Assembly (NCBI RefSeq): GCF_009720385.1 | Contig: NZ_ML769303.1 | Coordinates: 397,979 to 461,978 of the forward strand | From: Catellatospora vulcania | GTDB taxonomy: Bacteria > Actinomycetota > Actinomycetes > Mycobacteriales > Micromonosporaceae | Direction: 5' to 3' | DNA: 64,000 bases | In this document: one piece after another, positions 1-8,692 of the stretch | Position numbering within the stretch: position 1 is the stretch's first letter | How the letters are laid out: each line of letters opens with the position of its first letter | Program-made: the position numbers and the translations under genes | Notes under the pieces: model-generated | Databases searched by the model: none | Seen by the model: the letters and a program-made list of their open reading frames with translations, nothing else | Told to the model about the DNA's origin: nothing

Positions 1-846
1 ATGCGCGGGCGGATGAACGACGTGAAGTCGTACGTGCCGCCGTTCGCGGTGGACGCGGTGCTCGACGGCGGGGCCGTCGGCGAGGTCGTCGAGTCGCGCT
101 CGGCCGACCTGAAGCCCGGCGACCTGGTGCTGCACGGCTACGGCTGGCGGGACTTCGTGGTCGACGACGCGCGGCGCTTCCGCAAGCTGGAGCCGATCGC
201 CCCGCCCAGCGCCTTCCTGGGCGTGCTGGGCATGCCGGGCCTCACCGCGTACGTCGGGCTGCTCGACATCGCCGCGATGAAGCCCGGTGACACCGTGTTC
301 GTGTCCGGTGCCGCCGGCGCCGTCGGCAGCCTGGTCGGCCAGCTCGCCCGGCTCAAGGGCGCGGCCCGGGTGGTCGGCAGCGCGGGCAGCGACGCGAAGG
401 TCGCCCACCTCACCGGCGACCTCGGCTTCGACGCCGCGTTCAACTACCGCGACGGCGAGGTGTCCAAACTGCTCAAGCAGGCCGCGCCGGACGGGATCGA
501 CGTGTACTTCGACAACGTCGGCGGCGACCACCTCACCGCGGCGATCGCCAGGGCGAAGCCGTTCGCCCGGTTCGCGCTGTGCGGCGCGATCTCGGCGTAC
601 AACGAGCCGGTGCCGGGGCCGGACAACCTGGCGCTGCTCATCGGCAAGCGGATCACCATGCGCGGCTTCATCGTCTCCGACCACAACGACCGCATGGCCG
701 ACCTGATCCGCGAGGTCGGCGCCTGGTACGCGGCCGGTGAGATCAAGGCCGAGGAGACCGTGGTCGAGGGGCTGGAGAACGCGCCGGAAGCGTTCCTGGG
801 CCTGCTGCGCGGCGCGAACACCGGCAAGATGGTGGTGAAGCTCTAG
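1..846 (+). CDS. NADP-dependent MDR-family oxidoreductase, 5' truncated by window edge
   Basis: C-terminal 281 residues of a medium-chain dehydrogenase/reductase of the zinc-free, NADP-dependent group (leukotriene B4 dehydrogenase / curcumin reductase CurA-like), which reduces activated double bonds of enones. The first codons read MRGRMNDVKSYVPPF, which in this family lies inside the protein after a conserved DPYMRGRM stretch, so the ATG at base 1 is internal and roughly 50-60 residues are missing upstream. The nucleotide-binding motif is SGAAGAVGSLVGQ (about residues 101-113), followed by FNYRDG and DNVGGD, typical of the family. The substrate cannot be inferred. It ends 58 bp before the next gene, which has its own promoter. 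Confidence 0.85.
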   Translation: MRGRMNDVKSYVPPFAVDAVLDGGAVGEVVESRSADLKPGDLVLHGYGWRDFVVDDARRFRKLEPIAPPSAFLGVLGMPGLTAYVGLLDIAAMKPGDTVFVSGAAGAVGSLVGQLARLKGAARVVGSAGSDAKVAHLTGDLGFDAAFNYRDGEVSKLLKQAAPDGIDVYFDNVGGDHLTAAIARAKPFARFALCGAISAYNEPVPGPDNLALLIGKRITMRGFIVSDHNDRMADLIREVGAWYAAGEIKAEETVVEGLENAPEAFLGLLRGANTGKMVVKL

Positions 847-892
847 CCGTACGGGCGTCGTCACGGGGCATCGCACAGCGTGACAGGTCACC

Positions 893-898
893 TAGGAT
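893..898 (+). promoter_or_regulatory. -10 element, probable leaderless promoter for the 905 gene
   Basis: TAGGAT followed by 6 nt and then the GTG at 905; no Shine-Dalgarno sequence is present. This spacing places the transcription start at or next to the start codon. No convincing -35 is visible. Confidence 0.55.
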
Positions 899-904
899 GC
901 CCCG

Positions 905-1852
905 GTGACGATCACCCCGGCCGTGGCGGCGCCCACTTTCGACCGCGCCGCGGCCTTCCCCGAGGTGCAGGCCGTGCAGGCCTGGTGCCGCCAGGGCGAC
1001 TGGGACGCGGTGGCACGTCACTTCGCGCAGCTGCCGACGGCCGACGCGGTGTACTTCACCGTGCGGGCCGTCGGCGAGCTGCCGGGCGTGATGACCTTCG
1101 TCGGCGAGGTGGCGCAGGCACAGCCGTCGGCCGTGCTGCCCAAGCTGCTGCTCGCCGCCCGCGCCGCCGCGCTGGCCTGGGACGCGCGCACCACGGCGCG
1201 GGCCGCGCACGTCAGCCGCGAGCAGTTCGACGAGATGCACGAACACCTGCGCTACGGCGAGGAACGGCTGCTGGAGGTCACCGCCCGGGAGCCGGGCAAC
1301 GGGGCGGCCTGGGCGCTGCGCATCACCAACGCGCGCGGCCTGCAACTCGGCCAGGCCGAGGCGCGACGGCGCTACGACCGGCTGGCCAAACACCACCCGC
1401 ACATGTACTTCGCCCAGGCGCAGCTGCTGCAGCAGCTGTGTCCGAAGTGGAGCGGCTCGTGGGACGCGGCGTTCGGGTTCGCGCGCCGGTGCGCCGCCGC
1501 CGCACCCGAGGGCAGCCTGAGCGGCGCGCTCATCCCCGAGTTGCACGCCGAGTACTGGCTGTCGCTGCGCGGTGGCGAGCGCGACGCGTACCTGCGCCGG
1601 CCCGAGGTGCAGCGGGAGGTGGCCGAGGCGGCGCTGCGTTCGGTGCTGCACCCGGCGTTCCGCCCCACCTACGGCTGGGTGGGCGCGCACAGCCACTTCG
1701 CCTGGGCGTTCAGCCTGGCCGGGGACCACCGGCGGGCCGCGGTGCACTTCCGCGCCCTGGGCGGCCTGGCCGACAGATACCCCTGGGCCTACGGCGGCGA
1801 CGCCGAGCAGCAGTACGTCAAGCACCGCGACCTCGCGCTGAAGGCGGGCTGA
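905..1852 (+). CDS. helical-repeat protein of unknown function, DUF4034-like
   Basis: A 315-residue soluble protein without signal peptide or membrane segment. It is rich in Ala, Arg and Leu and reads as consecutive antiparallel helices. The CPKWSGSWDAAFGFAR stretch (about residues 180-195) and the preceding HPHMYFAQAQLLQQL resemble the DUF4034 family, whose role is unknown. I cannot assign a function. Its stop is 3 nt upstream of the start of the M16-type peptidase gene, so the two are almost certainly co-transcribed and co-translated; a role in presenting or regulating that peptidase is inference only. The GTG start at 905 is chosen because a -10 hexamer lies 6 nt upstream. Confidence 0.75.
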   Translation: MTITPAVAAPTFDRAAAFPEVQAVQAWCRQGDWDAVARHFAQLPTADAVYFTVRAVGELPGVMTFVGEVAQAQPSAVLPKLLLAARAAALAWDARTTARAAHVSREQFDEMHEHLRYGEERLLEVTAREPGNGAAWALRITNARGLQLGQAEARRRYDRLAKHHPHMYFAQAQLLQQLCPKWSGSWDAAFGFARRCAAAAPEGSLSGALIPELHAEYWLSLRGGERDAYLRRPEVQREVAEAALRSVLHPAFRPTYGWVGAHSHFAWAFSLAGDHRRAAVHFRALGGLADRYPWAYGGDAEQQYVKHRDLALKAG

Positions 1853-1855
1853 CCC

Positions 1856-3550
1856 GTGGTCGAGGTGACCGAGGTCGACGGCGTGCCCACGCTGTTCGCG
1901 CCGTCCACCGGGCGGACCGCGGCCGGGCTGATCTTCCGGGTCGGCCAGGCCGACGAGACGCTGCCGCTGCACGGCATCACCCACCTGGTGGAGCATCTGG
2001 CGCTGCACGACAGCGGGCTGTCCGACTACCACTACAACGGCGAGACGGCCTCGGTGTACACCCACTTCCACCTGCGGGGCGGCGAGTCCGATGTGGTCGG
2101 CTATCTCGGCAAGGTGTGCGACGGGCTCGCCGACCTGCCGATGCACCGGCTGGAGACCGAGAAGGAGATCCTGCGCACCGAGAGCCGCACCCGCGGCGGC
2201 ACCTCCGCCCTGCCGCTGTGGCGGTACGGCGCGCAGGGCTACGGCCTGCCCAGCTACCCCGAATGGGGGCTGGCCCGGCTGCGCCCCGAGGACCTGCGCT
2301 GGTGGGTGGAGAACTACTTCACCCGCGAGAACGCCGTGCTGTGGATCGCCGGCGAGCGGGTCCCGGCCGGGCTGCGGCTGCGGCTGCGACCGGGAGCGCG
2401 CCGGCCGGTGCCCGTGCCGACCTCGGCGCTGTCGCAGACCCCGGCCTGGTACACCGGCGACGACAGCAGCGTGGTGTGCAGCGCGGTGGTCCGCCGCAGC
2501 ACCGCGGCCAGCGTCTACTCCGGAGTGCTGGAACGGGAGCTGTTCCGCGACCTGCGGCAGGAGGGCGGCTACTCGTACACCGCGTCCACCTCGTACGACC
2601 CCCGGGGCGACGGCTACGCCACGATCACCGCGCACGCGGACGCGCTGCCGGAGAAGCAGGGGGCTGTGCTCGGCGGTTTCGTCGACGTGCTGGCCCGGCT
2701 GCGTCACGGGACCATCGACCCGGCGAGCGTCGCGGCCGTACGCACCAAGTCCCTGGAGAACCTGAACCACCCGGAGATCGAGGCGGCCCGCCTGCCCGGA
2801 CACGCGCTGAACCTGCTCACCGGCCAGCGCAACCTGACCGTGGCCGAACTGCGCGCCGAGCTGTCGGCCGTCACCGTGGCACAGGTGCACGCCGTCGCGG
2901 TGGAGGCCGCCGACTCCGCCCTGCTGCAGACGCCGCACCGCACCACGGCGGACTGGGCCGGGTTCGCCGCCGCGCCGACCTCGTCGGAGTGCGAGGCCGA
3001 CGGCCGCCGGTACGCCCACCGGGAGGACGGCGAGCTCGCGCTGGTCATCGGCCCGGAGGCGGTCAGCATCGTGCGCTCGCGGTCCTGCTCCACGGTTCAC
3101 TACGCGGCCTGCGCGGCCATGATGAGCTGGCCGGACGGCGCCCGCCGGCTCATCGGCCACGACGGCATCGTGCTGCACCTGGAACCCGCGATGTGGGCGC
3201 TGCCGTACCAGGAGATCGCCGCGCTGGACGCCGGGGTCGGCCCGGCCCGGCACCTGCCGCAGCCCGCCCGCGACCCGGCCTCGATCCCGCGGCCCGCCGC
3301 CGTCCGGCCCGCGACCGTGCCGCCCGCCGCCGGTGACGGCGGCAACGTCGGGGAGATCATCGCGATCGCGCTACTGGGTCTGGTCGCCCTCGTCCTCGCC
3401 CTGACGACGGTGCTGCTGGTGGCCGTCGCGGTCGACGCGGGCGGCGGCGAACCGCTCGACTGGGCCTTCCTCGGCTGCCTGGTCGTCTTCACCGGCCTGT
3501 TCGCGACACCCGTCGTGATGCTGCTGCGCCGCCGCCGACGGCGGGGATGA
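1856..3550 (+). CDS. M16-family (insulinase-like) metallopeptidase with C-terminal membrane anchor
   Basis: A 564-residue protein. HLVEH at residues 43-47 is the inverted zinc motif HxxEH of M16 peptidases (His43, Glu46 catalytic, His47), and the acidic stretch ETEKEILRTE (about 100-109) is placed to give the third zinc ligand. The second half contains a GGYSYTASTSY stretch (about 239-249) like the Arg/Tyr region of the M16 C-domain, so both halves of a functional enzyme seem present. A Pro-rich linker leads to two hydrophobic segments (about 500-527 and 535-557) and an Arg-rich tail RRRRRRG, predicting anchoring in the cytoplasmic membrane. Usual M16 enzymes are soluble; the anchor is unusual. 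Substrate unknown. Start GTG lies 3 nt after the previous stop. Confidence 0.8.
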   Translation: MVEVTEVDGVPTLFAPSTGRTAAGLIFRVGQADETLPLHGITHLVEHLALHDSGLSDYHYNGETASVYTHFHLRGGESDVVGYLGKVCDGLADLPMHRLETEKEILRTESRTRGGTSALPLWRYGAQGYGLPSYPEWGLARLRPEDLRWWVENYFTRENAVLWIAGERVPAGLRLRLRPGARRPVPVPTSALSQTPAWYTGDDSSVVCSAVVRRSTAASVYSGVLERELFRDLRQEGGYSYTASTSYDPRGDGYATITAHADALPEKQGAVLGGFVDVLARLRHGTIDPASVAAVRTKSLENLNHPEIEAARLPGHALNLLTGQRNLTVAELRAELSAVTVAQVHAVAVEAADSALLQTPHRTTADWAGFAAAPTSSECEADGRRYAHREDGELALVIGPEAVSIVRSRSCSTVHYAACAAMMSWPDGARRLIGHDGIVLHLEPAMWALPYQEIAALDAGVGPARHLPQPARDPASIPRPAAVRPATVPPAAGDGGNVGEIIAIALLGLVALVLALTTVLLVAVAVDAGGGEPLDWAFLGCLVVFTGLFATPVVMLLRRRRRRG

Positions 3551-3559
3551 GCAAGCGGC

Positions 3560-3588
3560 GCCGCCCGGGACCACTCGTTCCGGGCGGC
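3560..3588. terminator. hairpin between convergent genes
   Basis: GCCGCCCGG (3560-3568) pairs with CCGGGCGGC (3580-3588) across an 11-nt loop, in the 56-bp gap between the convergent peptidase gene and the gene at 3607. There is no U-tract. Probable bidirectional terminator. Confidence 0.5.
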
Positions 3589-3606
3589 GTCCGGTGCGAT
3601 CGGAGA

Positions 3607-4467
3607 TCAGCCCTTGAGCTTGCCCGTGCGCGCCGGGTCGAAGCTCGCGATGCAGGTCACCGCGCGGTCGCCGCGAGCCCAGCTCTCCGCCGTCGGGTAG
3701 AGGTAGTACGTGTCCACGGCCGGGTCGTCCACGGCGTCGGGGGCGTACGACTTCAGCAGGTCCGCGCAGCGCGGGTCGGCCTCCTTCTCGATCGCGTCGA
3801 TGCCCGGGAAGGTGGCCTGGGTCAGCTTGAACTCGGCGTACACCTCGCCGTCGTGCGGCGCGCTGCACGCTACGACCGGCAGCTCCTCGATCTCGTCCTC
3901 GGTGCTGAGGTCGTTGAGGCAGTCGCCGATGCGCAGCGAGTGCACCGACGTGTCGTCGCCGCCCGTCGTGCCGGTGGTGCCGGACGCGCCGGTCTCGTTG
4001 GCGGCCACGATCGCGATGCCGATCACGGCGCAGATCGCCAGCGTCCAGAGCGAGCTGAGGACCAGGCCGGCGATGGCCATGCCGCGGCCGTTCTGGTTGC
4101 GCTTCTTGATCTGCGACAGCGCGACGAAGCCGAAGATGAAGCCGAGCAGCCAGCCGCCCATGATGCCGAAGATCAGCGCGGCGATGGCGAAGCCGTTGGT
4201 CCCCGACGGCGGGGGCGTCTGCTGGTAGGGCACGGCGTAGCCGCCGGGCGGGGTCTGCTGCGGCGGGGCGCTGTAGGGCTGGCTCACGGCGTACTGCTGG
4301 CCGCTGCCGTACTGCTGGCCCGTGCCGTACTGGGGTCCCGTGCCGTAGGGCGCGTACGGGTCGGCGGGCGGGCCGGACTGCGGCGCGGCCGGCGGCGGTG
4401 CCGGGACCTGCGGGTACGGCGGCTGCCCGTACGGCGGTGGAGTCGACTCAGGTGAGGGGTAGTTCAC
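3607..4467 (-). CDS. DUF4190 / septum-formation-type membrane protein
   Basis: A 286-residue protein with three parts. Residues 1-90 form a Pro/Gly/Tyr/Gln-rich cytoplasmic tail with YGTGQQYG-type repeats. Residues about 93-160 hold two membrane segments separated by LSQIKKRNQNGR, the DUF4190 arrangement. The C-terminal extracellular domain (about 180-286) contains LRIGDCLNDL, VACSAPHDGEVYAEF and CADLL, the pattern of the actinobacterial septum-formation (Septum_form) domain with paired cysteines. Such proteins are found in many actinomycetes, often in multiple copies; their biochemical role is not established. The start is GTG, 6 nt downstream of a TAACTT hexamer, consistent with a leaderless mRNA. 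Confidence 0.75.
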   Translation of the reverse strand: MNYPSPESTPPPYGQPPYPQVPAPPPAAPQSGPPADPYAPYGTGPQYGTGQQYGSGQQYAVSQPYSAPPQQTPPGGYAVPYQQTPPPSGTNGFAIAALIFGIMGGWLLGFIFGFVALSQIKKRNQNGRGMAIAGLVLSSLWTLAICAVIGIAIVAANETGASGTTGTTGGDDTSVHSLRIGDCLNDLSTEDEIEELPVVACSAPHDGEVYAEFKLTQATFPGIDAIEKEADPRCADLLKSYAPDAVDDPAVDTYYLYPTAESWARGDRAVTCIASFDPARTGKLKG

Positions 4468-4473
4468 CGACGG

Positions 4474-4479
4474 AAGTTA
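4474..4479 (-). promoter_or_regulatory. -10 element, probable leaderless promoter for the 3607-4467 gene
   Basis: On the minus strand TAACTT is followed by 6 nt and the GTG start at 4467. No ribosome binding site is present. Confidence 0.5.
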
Positions 4480-4696
4480 TCACCAGGGGACGACGCGGTG
4501 TCCGTCCGTTTTCGCGGACCACGGCACGGCGGGAGCGGCTGATCAGCCGGTACCATCGCTTCTCCGGCTCGGGCAACGGCCCCGACGGGGTCTAGGATGC
4601 TGCCGATCGAGCGCGCAAGGCCGGGCGTCCGGCGCACAGGTGACCGCGTTCGAGCCGCACCGATGACGCCGGACGTGGTTCGGGAGAGGGCATGAC

Positions 4697-6355
4697 ATGG
4701 ACGTACGGCGCAGCAGTGCCGAACAAGCCCGGCTCGGGGACGGCGACCGTGCTGCATCCGGCGTGCTGACGCTGACGGACACGTCCACGGAGGCCGGCGA
4801 GTCCCGCCCGCAGCCGCCTTCGCGCCGGCGGTTCGACGTCGCCTCCTGGCCACCTGCCCGGCGCAACGGATGGCTGCTCGCGGCCGTGGCGGTGGCCTTC
4901 GGCGTCTTCGTGCCGGTGGTCGTCGGCCTGGGCTACCCGTACAGCACCGATGAGGCCATCTACCTGAGCCAGTTCAACCCGGACGTGCCGACCTACGGGT
5001 GGGCGGCCTGGCGGGCCTGGGGCATGCCGGTGCTCGGCGCCCCGATGGCCGCGCTCGACGCCCCGCTCTGGGCAGTGCGCCTCTATTTCGTGGTCCTCGC
5101 GAGTGCCGGCCTCTTCCTGGCCTTCCGGCCCTGGCTGCGGGTGTCCGCCCGGCCGCTGGCGCCGGTCGCCGCCGCGCTCTTCGCCGGCACGGCCGTCGTC
5201 GTGTTCAACGGTTCCCTGGCGCTGCCCAACCTCTACTCCGCGCTCGCGGCGGTCGCCGCGACCGGCTACTTCGTCGTCTGCCGGCGCAGCGCCGAGAACC
5301 GCCGCCGGTCGCTGTTCGGCCTGGCCGCCGCCGTGGCGCTGGCCGCGCTGGTGCGGCCGAGCGACAGCCTGTGGCTCGTCCTGCCGCTCGGCCTGGCCTG
5401 GCTGGCGCTGCGCGACTGGCGCCGTCCGGGGATCCTCGTGGCGGTCGCGGCGGGCCAGGTCGCCGGCTGGGCGCCGTGGATCATCGAGTCGCTCTACCTG
5501 TTCGGCGGCCCGTTCCAGCGCCTGCACCTGTCCAGCGCCATGCTCGGGGGCACCCACCTGTACCCGGACCTGGCCATGGCCGGGCTGTACGTGAAGCTTT
5601 GGAACTCGGGCAGCGTCGGCGCGGTCAGTCTGGACGTCCCGGTGCCGCTGCGCGGCGGCGCGGCCACCGTCGCGACCGTGCAACTGCCGGGGGCCAGCTA
5701 CCTCGACCTGCTGTGGTGGGCCGCCGCAGCCTTCGCGCTCGCCGTCGGCGCCCTCGGCGCGGTGCGCGCCCGCCGCACGGCGGAGGGCGCGACCCCGTTC
5801 CTGGCCCCACTGGTCGTCGGGCTGTGCGTCGCCTTCCCCTACCTGTTCATGATGCGCTACGGCCAGCTGCGCTTCGTGCTGCCGGTGATCGGGCTGCTGG
5901 TGCTGCCGGTCGCGTACGGCGTGCTGGAGGTCGGCATGCTGCGCCTGCCGCGGGCGCGCCTGGCCGCTCCCGTCCTCGCCGTCGCCATCGCGCTCGGCCT
6001 GGCCGGGGTTCAGCTGCTCGCCGCGGTGAACAACCGCACCGGGATGACGAGCCGGACGGTCTCCTACACGGCGGTCGTCGAGCGGTTGCGGGAGCTGGGC
6101 GTGACCGGTGACTGCGCGGTCGCCGGCGAGGGCAGGTTCCACATCGCGTACGAGCTCGGCTGCGACGCCCTCGGCAGCGCGCCCAACAACACCGAGCCTG
6201 CGGCGCTCGTCTCGGCTCGCGGCCGGGGACAGCTGGTCGCGGTCGTCCTGCGGACGCCGCCGCGGCCGGGCACGTTCCTGGAAGGGTGGCGTCCGTTCGT
6301 CGCCCCGATCCCCGGGCAGTCGGGGACCTGGTCGATCTACCTGTCCCCGGCCTGA
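4697..6355 (+). CDS. multi-pass membrane protein, glycosyltransferase-like (GT39/ArnT-like)
   Basis: A 552-residue protein with a cytoplasmic N-terminus (about 55 residues) and around ten hydrophobic segments. The first extracytoplasmic loop reads YPYSTDEAIYLSQF; an acidic DE pair in the first loop is the hallmark of polyprenyl-phosphate-sugar-dependent glycosyltransferases of the GT-C fold (PMT, ArnT). The C-terminal 100 residues form an outside soluble tail containing two cysteines (VTGDCAVAGEG, ELGCDALG). The acceptor is unknown. The ATG is preceded by GGGAGAGGGC. A TAGGAT hexamer at about 4592 could be the promoter, giving a leader of about 95 nt. The GT-C call rests on topology and the DE motif only. 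Confidence 0.6.
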   Translation: MDVRRSSAEQARLGDGDRAASGVLTLTDTSTEAGESRPQPPSRRRFDVASWPPARRNGWLLAAVAVAFGVFVPVVVGLGYPYSTDEAIYLSQFNPDVPTYGWAAWRAWGMPVLGAPMAALDAPLWAVRLYFVVLASAGLFLAFRPWLRVSARPLAPVAAALFAGTAVVVFNGSLALPNLYSALAAVAATGYFVVCRRSAENRRRSLFGLAAAVALAALVRPSDSLWLVLPLGLAWLALRDWRRPGILVAVAAGQVAGWAPWIIESLYLFGGPFQRLHLSSAMLGGTHLYPDLAMAGLYVKLWNSGSVGAVSLDVPVPLRGGAATVATVQLPGASYLDLLWWAAAAFALAVGALGAVRARRTAEGATPFLAPLVVGLCVAFPYLFMMRYGQLRFVLPVIGLLVLPVAYGVLEVGMLRLPRARLAAPVLAVAIALGLAGVQLLAAVNNRTGMTSRTVSYTAVVERLRELGVTGDCAVAGEGRFHIAYELGCDALGSAPNNTEPAALVSARGRGQLVAVVLRTPPRPGTFLEGWRPFVAPIPGQSGTWSIYLSPA

Positions 6356-6393
6356 CCGAGCCCACGGCCGGGCGCACAGCGTGGACTTCGATG

Positions 6394-6470
6394 TGGTGCG
6401 CCCGGCAGGACTCGAACCTGCGACCTGAGGATTAGAAGGCCCCTGCTCTATCCAGCTGAGCTACGAGCGC
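6394..6470 (-). tRNA. tRNA-Arg (anticodon TCT)
   Basis: Read on the minus strand from 6470: acceptor GCGCTCG pairs with CGGGCGC, D arm GCTC/GAGC, anticodon loop CTTCTAA with TCT, T arm GCAGG-TTCGAGT-CCTGC, discriminator A and an encoded CCA (6394-6396). The anticodon stem GGGGC/TCCTC has a C31-U39 mismatch and a G-U pair, so it is weak, but all other arms are canonical. Confidence 0.95.
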
Positions 6471-6595
6471 GCGTTTGAAGGCTACCGTGCGAGACGATCG
6501 GCGTGATCGGCTACCCGGCGGAAGTTGACCACGATCCTAGGGCAGCGACACGCCGCCGAACAGCGACTTATGTTCATGATCGACTGGTCGGTCGG

Positions 6596-7540
6596 TCAGT
6601 GCAGCCGGGTCTGCAGCCAGCGGTCGGACTCGGCGAAGAAACGGTCGCGGGCGGGCCGTCGGGACAGCGTCAGGTCGTGCTTGCCGCCCTCGATGCGGGC
6701 CAGCGTGACGTCGCGGCCCAGCGCCGGCGCCCACCGCACGATGTGGTCCACGTTGAGCACGGCGTCGGCCTCGTGCGCCAGCTCCGACCACTGCCGCTGC
6801 CGGTACGACGCCGTCGAGCAGCCGACGAACACCGGCACCTTCAGGTCGAGCCCGGCATGCAGCCGGCGCTGGCCGCTGCGGATCGCCTTGAGCCAGGCCA
6901 CCCGGACCGGGAAGCCGGACACGGGCTTCCAGTCGACCCGGTAGTCCCACTCGCCGTCGTGGTCGCGGTGCAGGCTGCGGCCGTACAGACCGGGCAGCTT
7001 CAGCGGAATCACCCGGTACGGCGCGCGCTGGGCCAGCGAGCCGACCGCCGACACCGCCGGACGGCGCATGATCCAGGGCGCGTTGATGTCGAAGAACGGG
7101 CTGTTCAGCAGCAGGCCGTCGACGAGGCCCGCGTCGGCGCGGGCGTGCGCCCACAGCGCGGAGATCAGCCCGCCGGTGGAGTGCGCGGCGACCACCATCG
7201 TGTCGTGGCCGTCCTCCTCGCGGATGATCCGCGCCGCCTCGTCCAGTTCGGGGAAGTACTCGTCCATGCTGCGGGTGAAGTTCGGCGTCTGGTGCGCCAG
7301 CAGGCTGCGGCCGTACTTGCGCAGGTCCAGCGCGTAGAAGTCGTAGCCGCGGGTGACGAAGAAGTCGGCCAGGTGGGTCTGGAAGAAGTAGTCCGTGAAG
7401 CCGTGCAGGTAGAGCACCGCGCGCCGGCTGTCCCCGGGTGCGCGCCGGCTGACCAGCGTCGCGACGACCTTTCCCTGGTCGTCGTCGGGGAGGTCGATGA
7501 CCCGCTGCAGGTAGGGCGCGCCCAGGATGTCCGTCTGCAC
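6596..7540 (-). CDS. alpha/beta hydrolase (S33-type, monoacylglycerol-lipase-like)
   Basis: A 314-residue cytoplasmic protein without signal peptide. It has the alpha/beta-hydrolase signatures: LYLHGFTDYFFQ (oxyanion region, about residues 43-54), AAHSTGGLIS as the nucleophile elbow (Ser about 122), and a late KHDLT (His about 292) for the catalytic histidine. The pattern fits the serine aminopeptidase S33 / monoacylglycerol lipase group, enzymes that cleave esters or small amides. The true substrate cannot be inferred. The start is GTG at 7540, with TAACAT 6 nt upstream and no ribosome binding site. The gene is monocistronic between the tRNA-Arg and the divergent ssb. Confidence 0.8.
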   Translation of the reverse strand: MQTDILGAPYLQRVIDLPDDDQGKVVATLVSRRAPGDSRRAVLYLHGFTDYFFQTHLADFFVTRGYDFYALDLRKYGRSLLAHQTPNFTRSMDEYFPELDEAARIIREEDGHDTMVVAAHSTGGLISALWAHARADAGLVDGLLLNSPFFDINAPWIMRRPAVSAVGSLAQRAPYRVIPLKLPGLYGRSLHRDHDGEWDYRVDWKPVSGFPVRVAWLKAIRSGQRRLHAGLDLKVPVFVGCSTASYRQRQWSELAHEADAVLNVDHIVRWAPALGRDVTLARIEGGKHDLTLSRRPARDRFFAESDRWLQTRLH

Positions 7541-7546
7541 GGGCCT

Positions 7547-7552
7547 ATGTTA
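7547..7552 (-). promoter_or_regulatory. -10 element, probable leaderless promoter for the hydrolase gene
   Basis: TAACAT on the minus strand followed by 6 nt and the GTG start at 7540. Confidence 0.5.
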
Positions 7553-7707
7553 CCGCGAAGTAGGGGTCGGTCATAACAGATCAACTCCATGATCAGGCGG
7601 TTATCCCCAAGCAGCCCGCCGTCCACAGAATGCGGCCCACGTCGATGGCTCGGAGCCGCCCTCGCAGCGCACCCTCGTGTCATCGCCCGCCGAGAGGAGA
7701 AACAACG

Positions 7708-8367
7708 GTGTTTGACACGAACATCACGATCGTAGGAAATGTCCTGACCGCGCCGGAGTGGCGGCGCACCAGCCAGTCCGGGCAGCTCGTGGCCAACTTC
7801 AAGGTGGCCTCCACGGCCCGCCGGCTGGACCGGGCCAACAACCGCTGGGTCGACGGCAACAGCCTGCGCGTGCGGGTCAACTGCTGGCGGCGGCTCGCCG
7901 AGGGCGTCGCCAGCTCGGTCATGGTCGGCGACCCCGTGGTGGTCGTCGGCCGCCTCTACACCCGGGACTGGATCGACGAGGACGGCCAGCGCCGCGTGAT
8001 GTACGAGCTGGAGGCGGCGGCGGTCGGCCACGACCTGTCCCGGGGCCGGGGCAAGTTCGCCCGGACCAAGCCGAGCACGGCGACCAGCGCGCTCGAGGAC
8101 GGCACGGGGGAGAGCCGGGTGGGCGGCGAGGAGACCGAGGCCGCTCCGGACATGCGGATCGGCCCGGACCCCCACGATCCGCTGTTCGCCGAGGACGACG
8201 ACGTGTCCTTCGGCGGCGCGTTCGACCTCGACGCGATCTCCTCGCTGCGCGGCGGCGGCCTGCAGGCCGAACTCGTCACCGGCGAACAGGACGCCGACGA
8301 CGAGGACGAGGACGACCTGGACGAGAACGAGGCGGCGGCCCGCTCGCGCGTGCCTGTCGCGGCGTAG
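7708..8367 (+). CDS. ssb: single-stranded DNA-binding protein, second (SsbB-type) paralogue
   Basis: A 219-residue protein. The N-terminal OB fold (about residues 1-110) shows ITIVGNVLTAPEWRRT, LVANFKVAST, LRVRVNCWRRLAEGVASS and DPVVVVGRLYTRDW, a clear SSB match. The C-terminal tail is acidic (EDDDVSFGG; DADDEDEDDLDENE) but ends RVPVAA instead of the DDDIPF-type tip that recruits partner proteins in the main SSB, so this is the alternative paralogue found in actinobacteria (Streptomyces SsbB, M. tuberculosis Rv2478c). Roles in chromosome segregation or natural transformation are known for homologues. The start is the GTG at 7708, preceded by GAGAGGAGAAA; the upstream in-frame extension lacks coding character. 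Confidence 0.9.
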   Translation: MFDTNITIVGNVLTAPEWRRTSQSGQLVANFKVASTARRLDRANNRWVDGNSLRVRVNCWRRLAEGVASSVMVGDPVVVVGRLYTRDWIDEDGQRRVMYELEAAAVGHDLSRGRGKFARTKPSTATSALEDGTGESRVGGEETEAAPDMRIGPDPHDPLFAEDDDVSFGGAFDLDAISSLRGGGLQAELVTGEQDADDEDEDDLDENEAAARSRVPVAA

Positions 8368-8680
8368 ACCCCTGGGAGGGGGACATGGCCCGTCCTGCCG
8401 TCCGCGGTAGGGACGCGCGGCGGCGGCCCGCGGTAGCGGCGGGCGCGTCGCCGGGCGGGCGATGTTCTGCAGGGGAGGGGCGGCCGGTGGGCAAACTGGG
8501 GAGACCGGCCGCCCCGCTCCAGCCCGGTCCGGCTCGTTCGGCCGAGCCGGCCGATGGTGTGGCCGGGTCGCCCCCTCCTCGCCGTGCTCGTCGGCGTCGT
8601 GACGACCGAACCGTGTGGTTCGCTCGCTGCGCCCGCTCACACCGCAGGTCCGGCCCGCCGGGCGGCGCAGTGGGGTCCCC
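8368..8680 (+). other. intergenic region without a supported gene
   Basis: About 313 bp of extremely GC-rich sequence between ssb and cobQ. It holds a hairpin GGCCGGT (8481-8487) / ACCGGCC (about 8504-8510) around CAAACTGGGG, and several shorter GC-rich inverted repeats. No open frame with convincing start and codon pattern was seen. A cobalamin riboswitch was considered and rejected. Confidence 0.4.
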
Positions 8681-8686
8681 TAGGCT
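8681..8686 (+). promoter_or_regulatory. -10 element, probable leaderless promoter for cobQ
   Basis: TAGGCT, 6 nt, then the ATG of cobQ at 8693. The intervening GGGAGC is too close to the start to act as a normal ribosome binding site. Confidence 0.5.
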
Positions 8687-8692
8687 GGGAGC

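Noticed and set aside
743-3253. 836-codon open frame on the minus strand antisense to the peptidase gene
   Set aside because: Long antisense frames are expected in this GC-rich DNA. The opposing frames carry the zinc motif and typical codon bias.
6394-7602. Decayed repeat C copies near 6567 and 7567
   Set aside because: Only the TTCATGATC and CATGATCAGG fragments are shared; similarity is too short to call, though it is mentioned as a lead.
8368-8692. Possible cobalamin riboswitch upstream of cobQ (GGAGACC-like box near 8500)
   Set aside because: The rest of the riboswitch core is not recognisable, and a -10 hexamer 6 nt before the ATG indicates a leaderless mRNA with no room for a leader.
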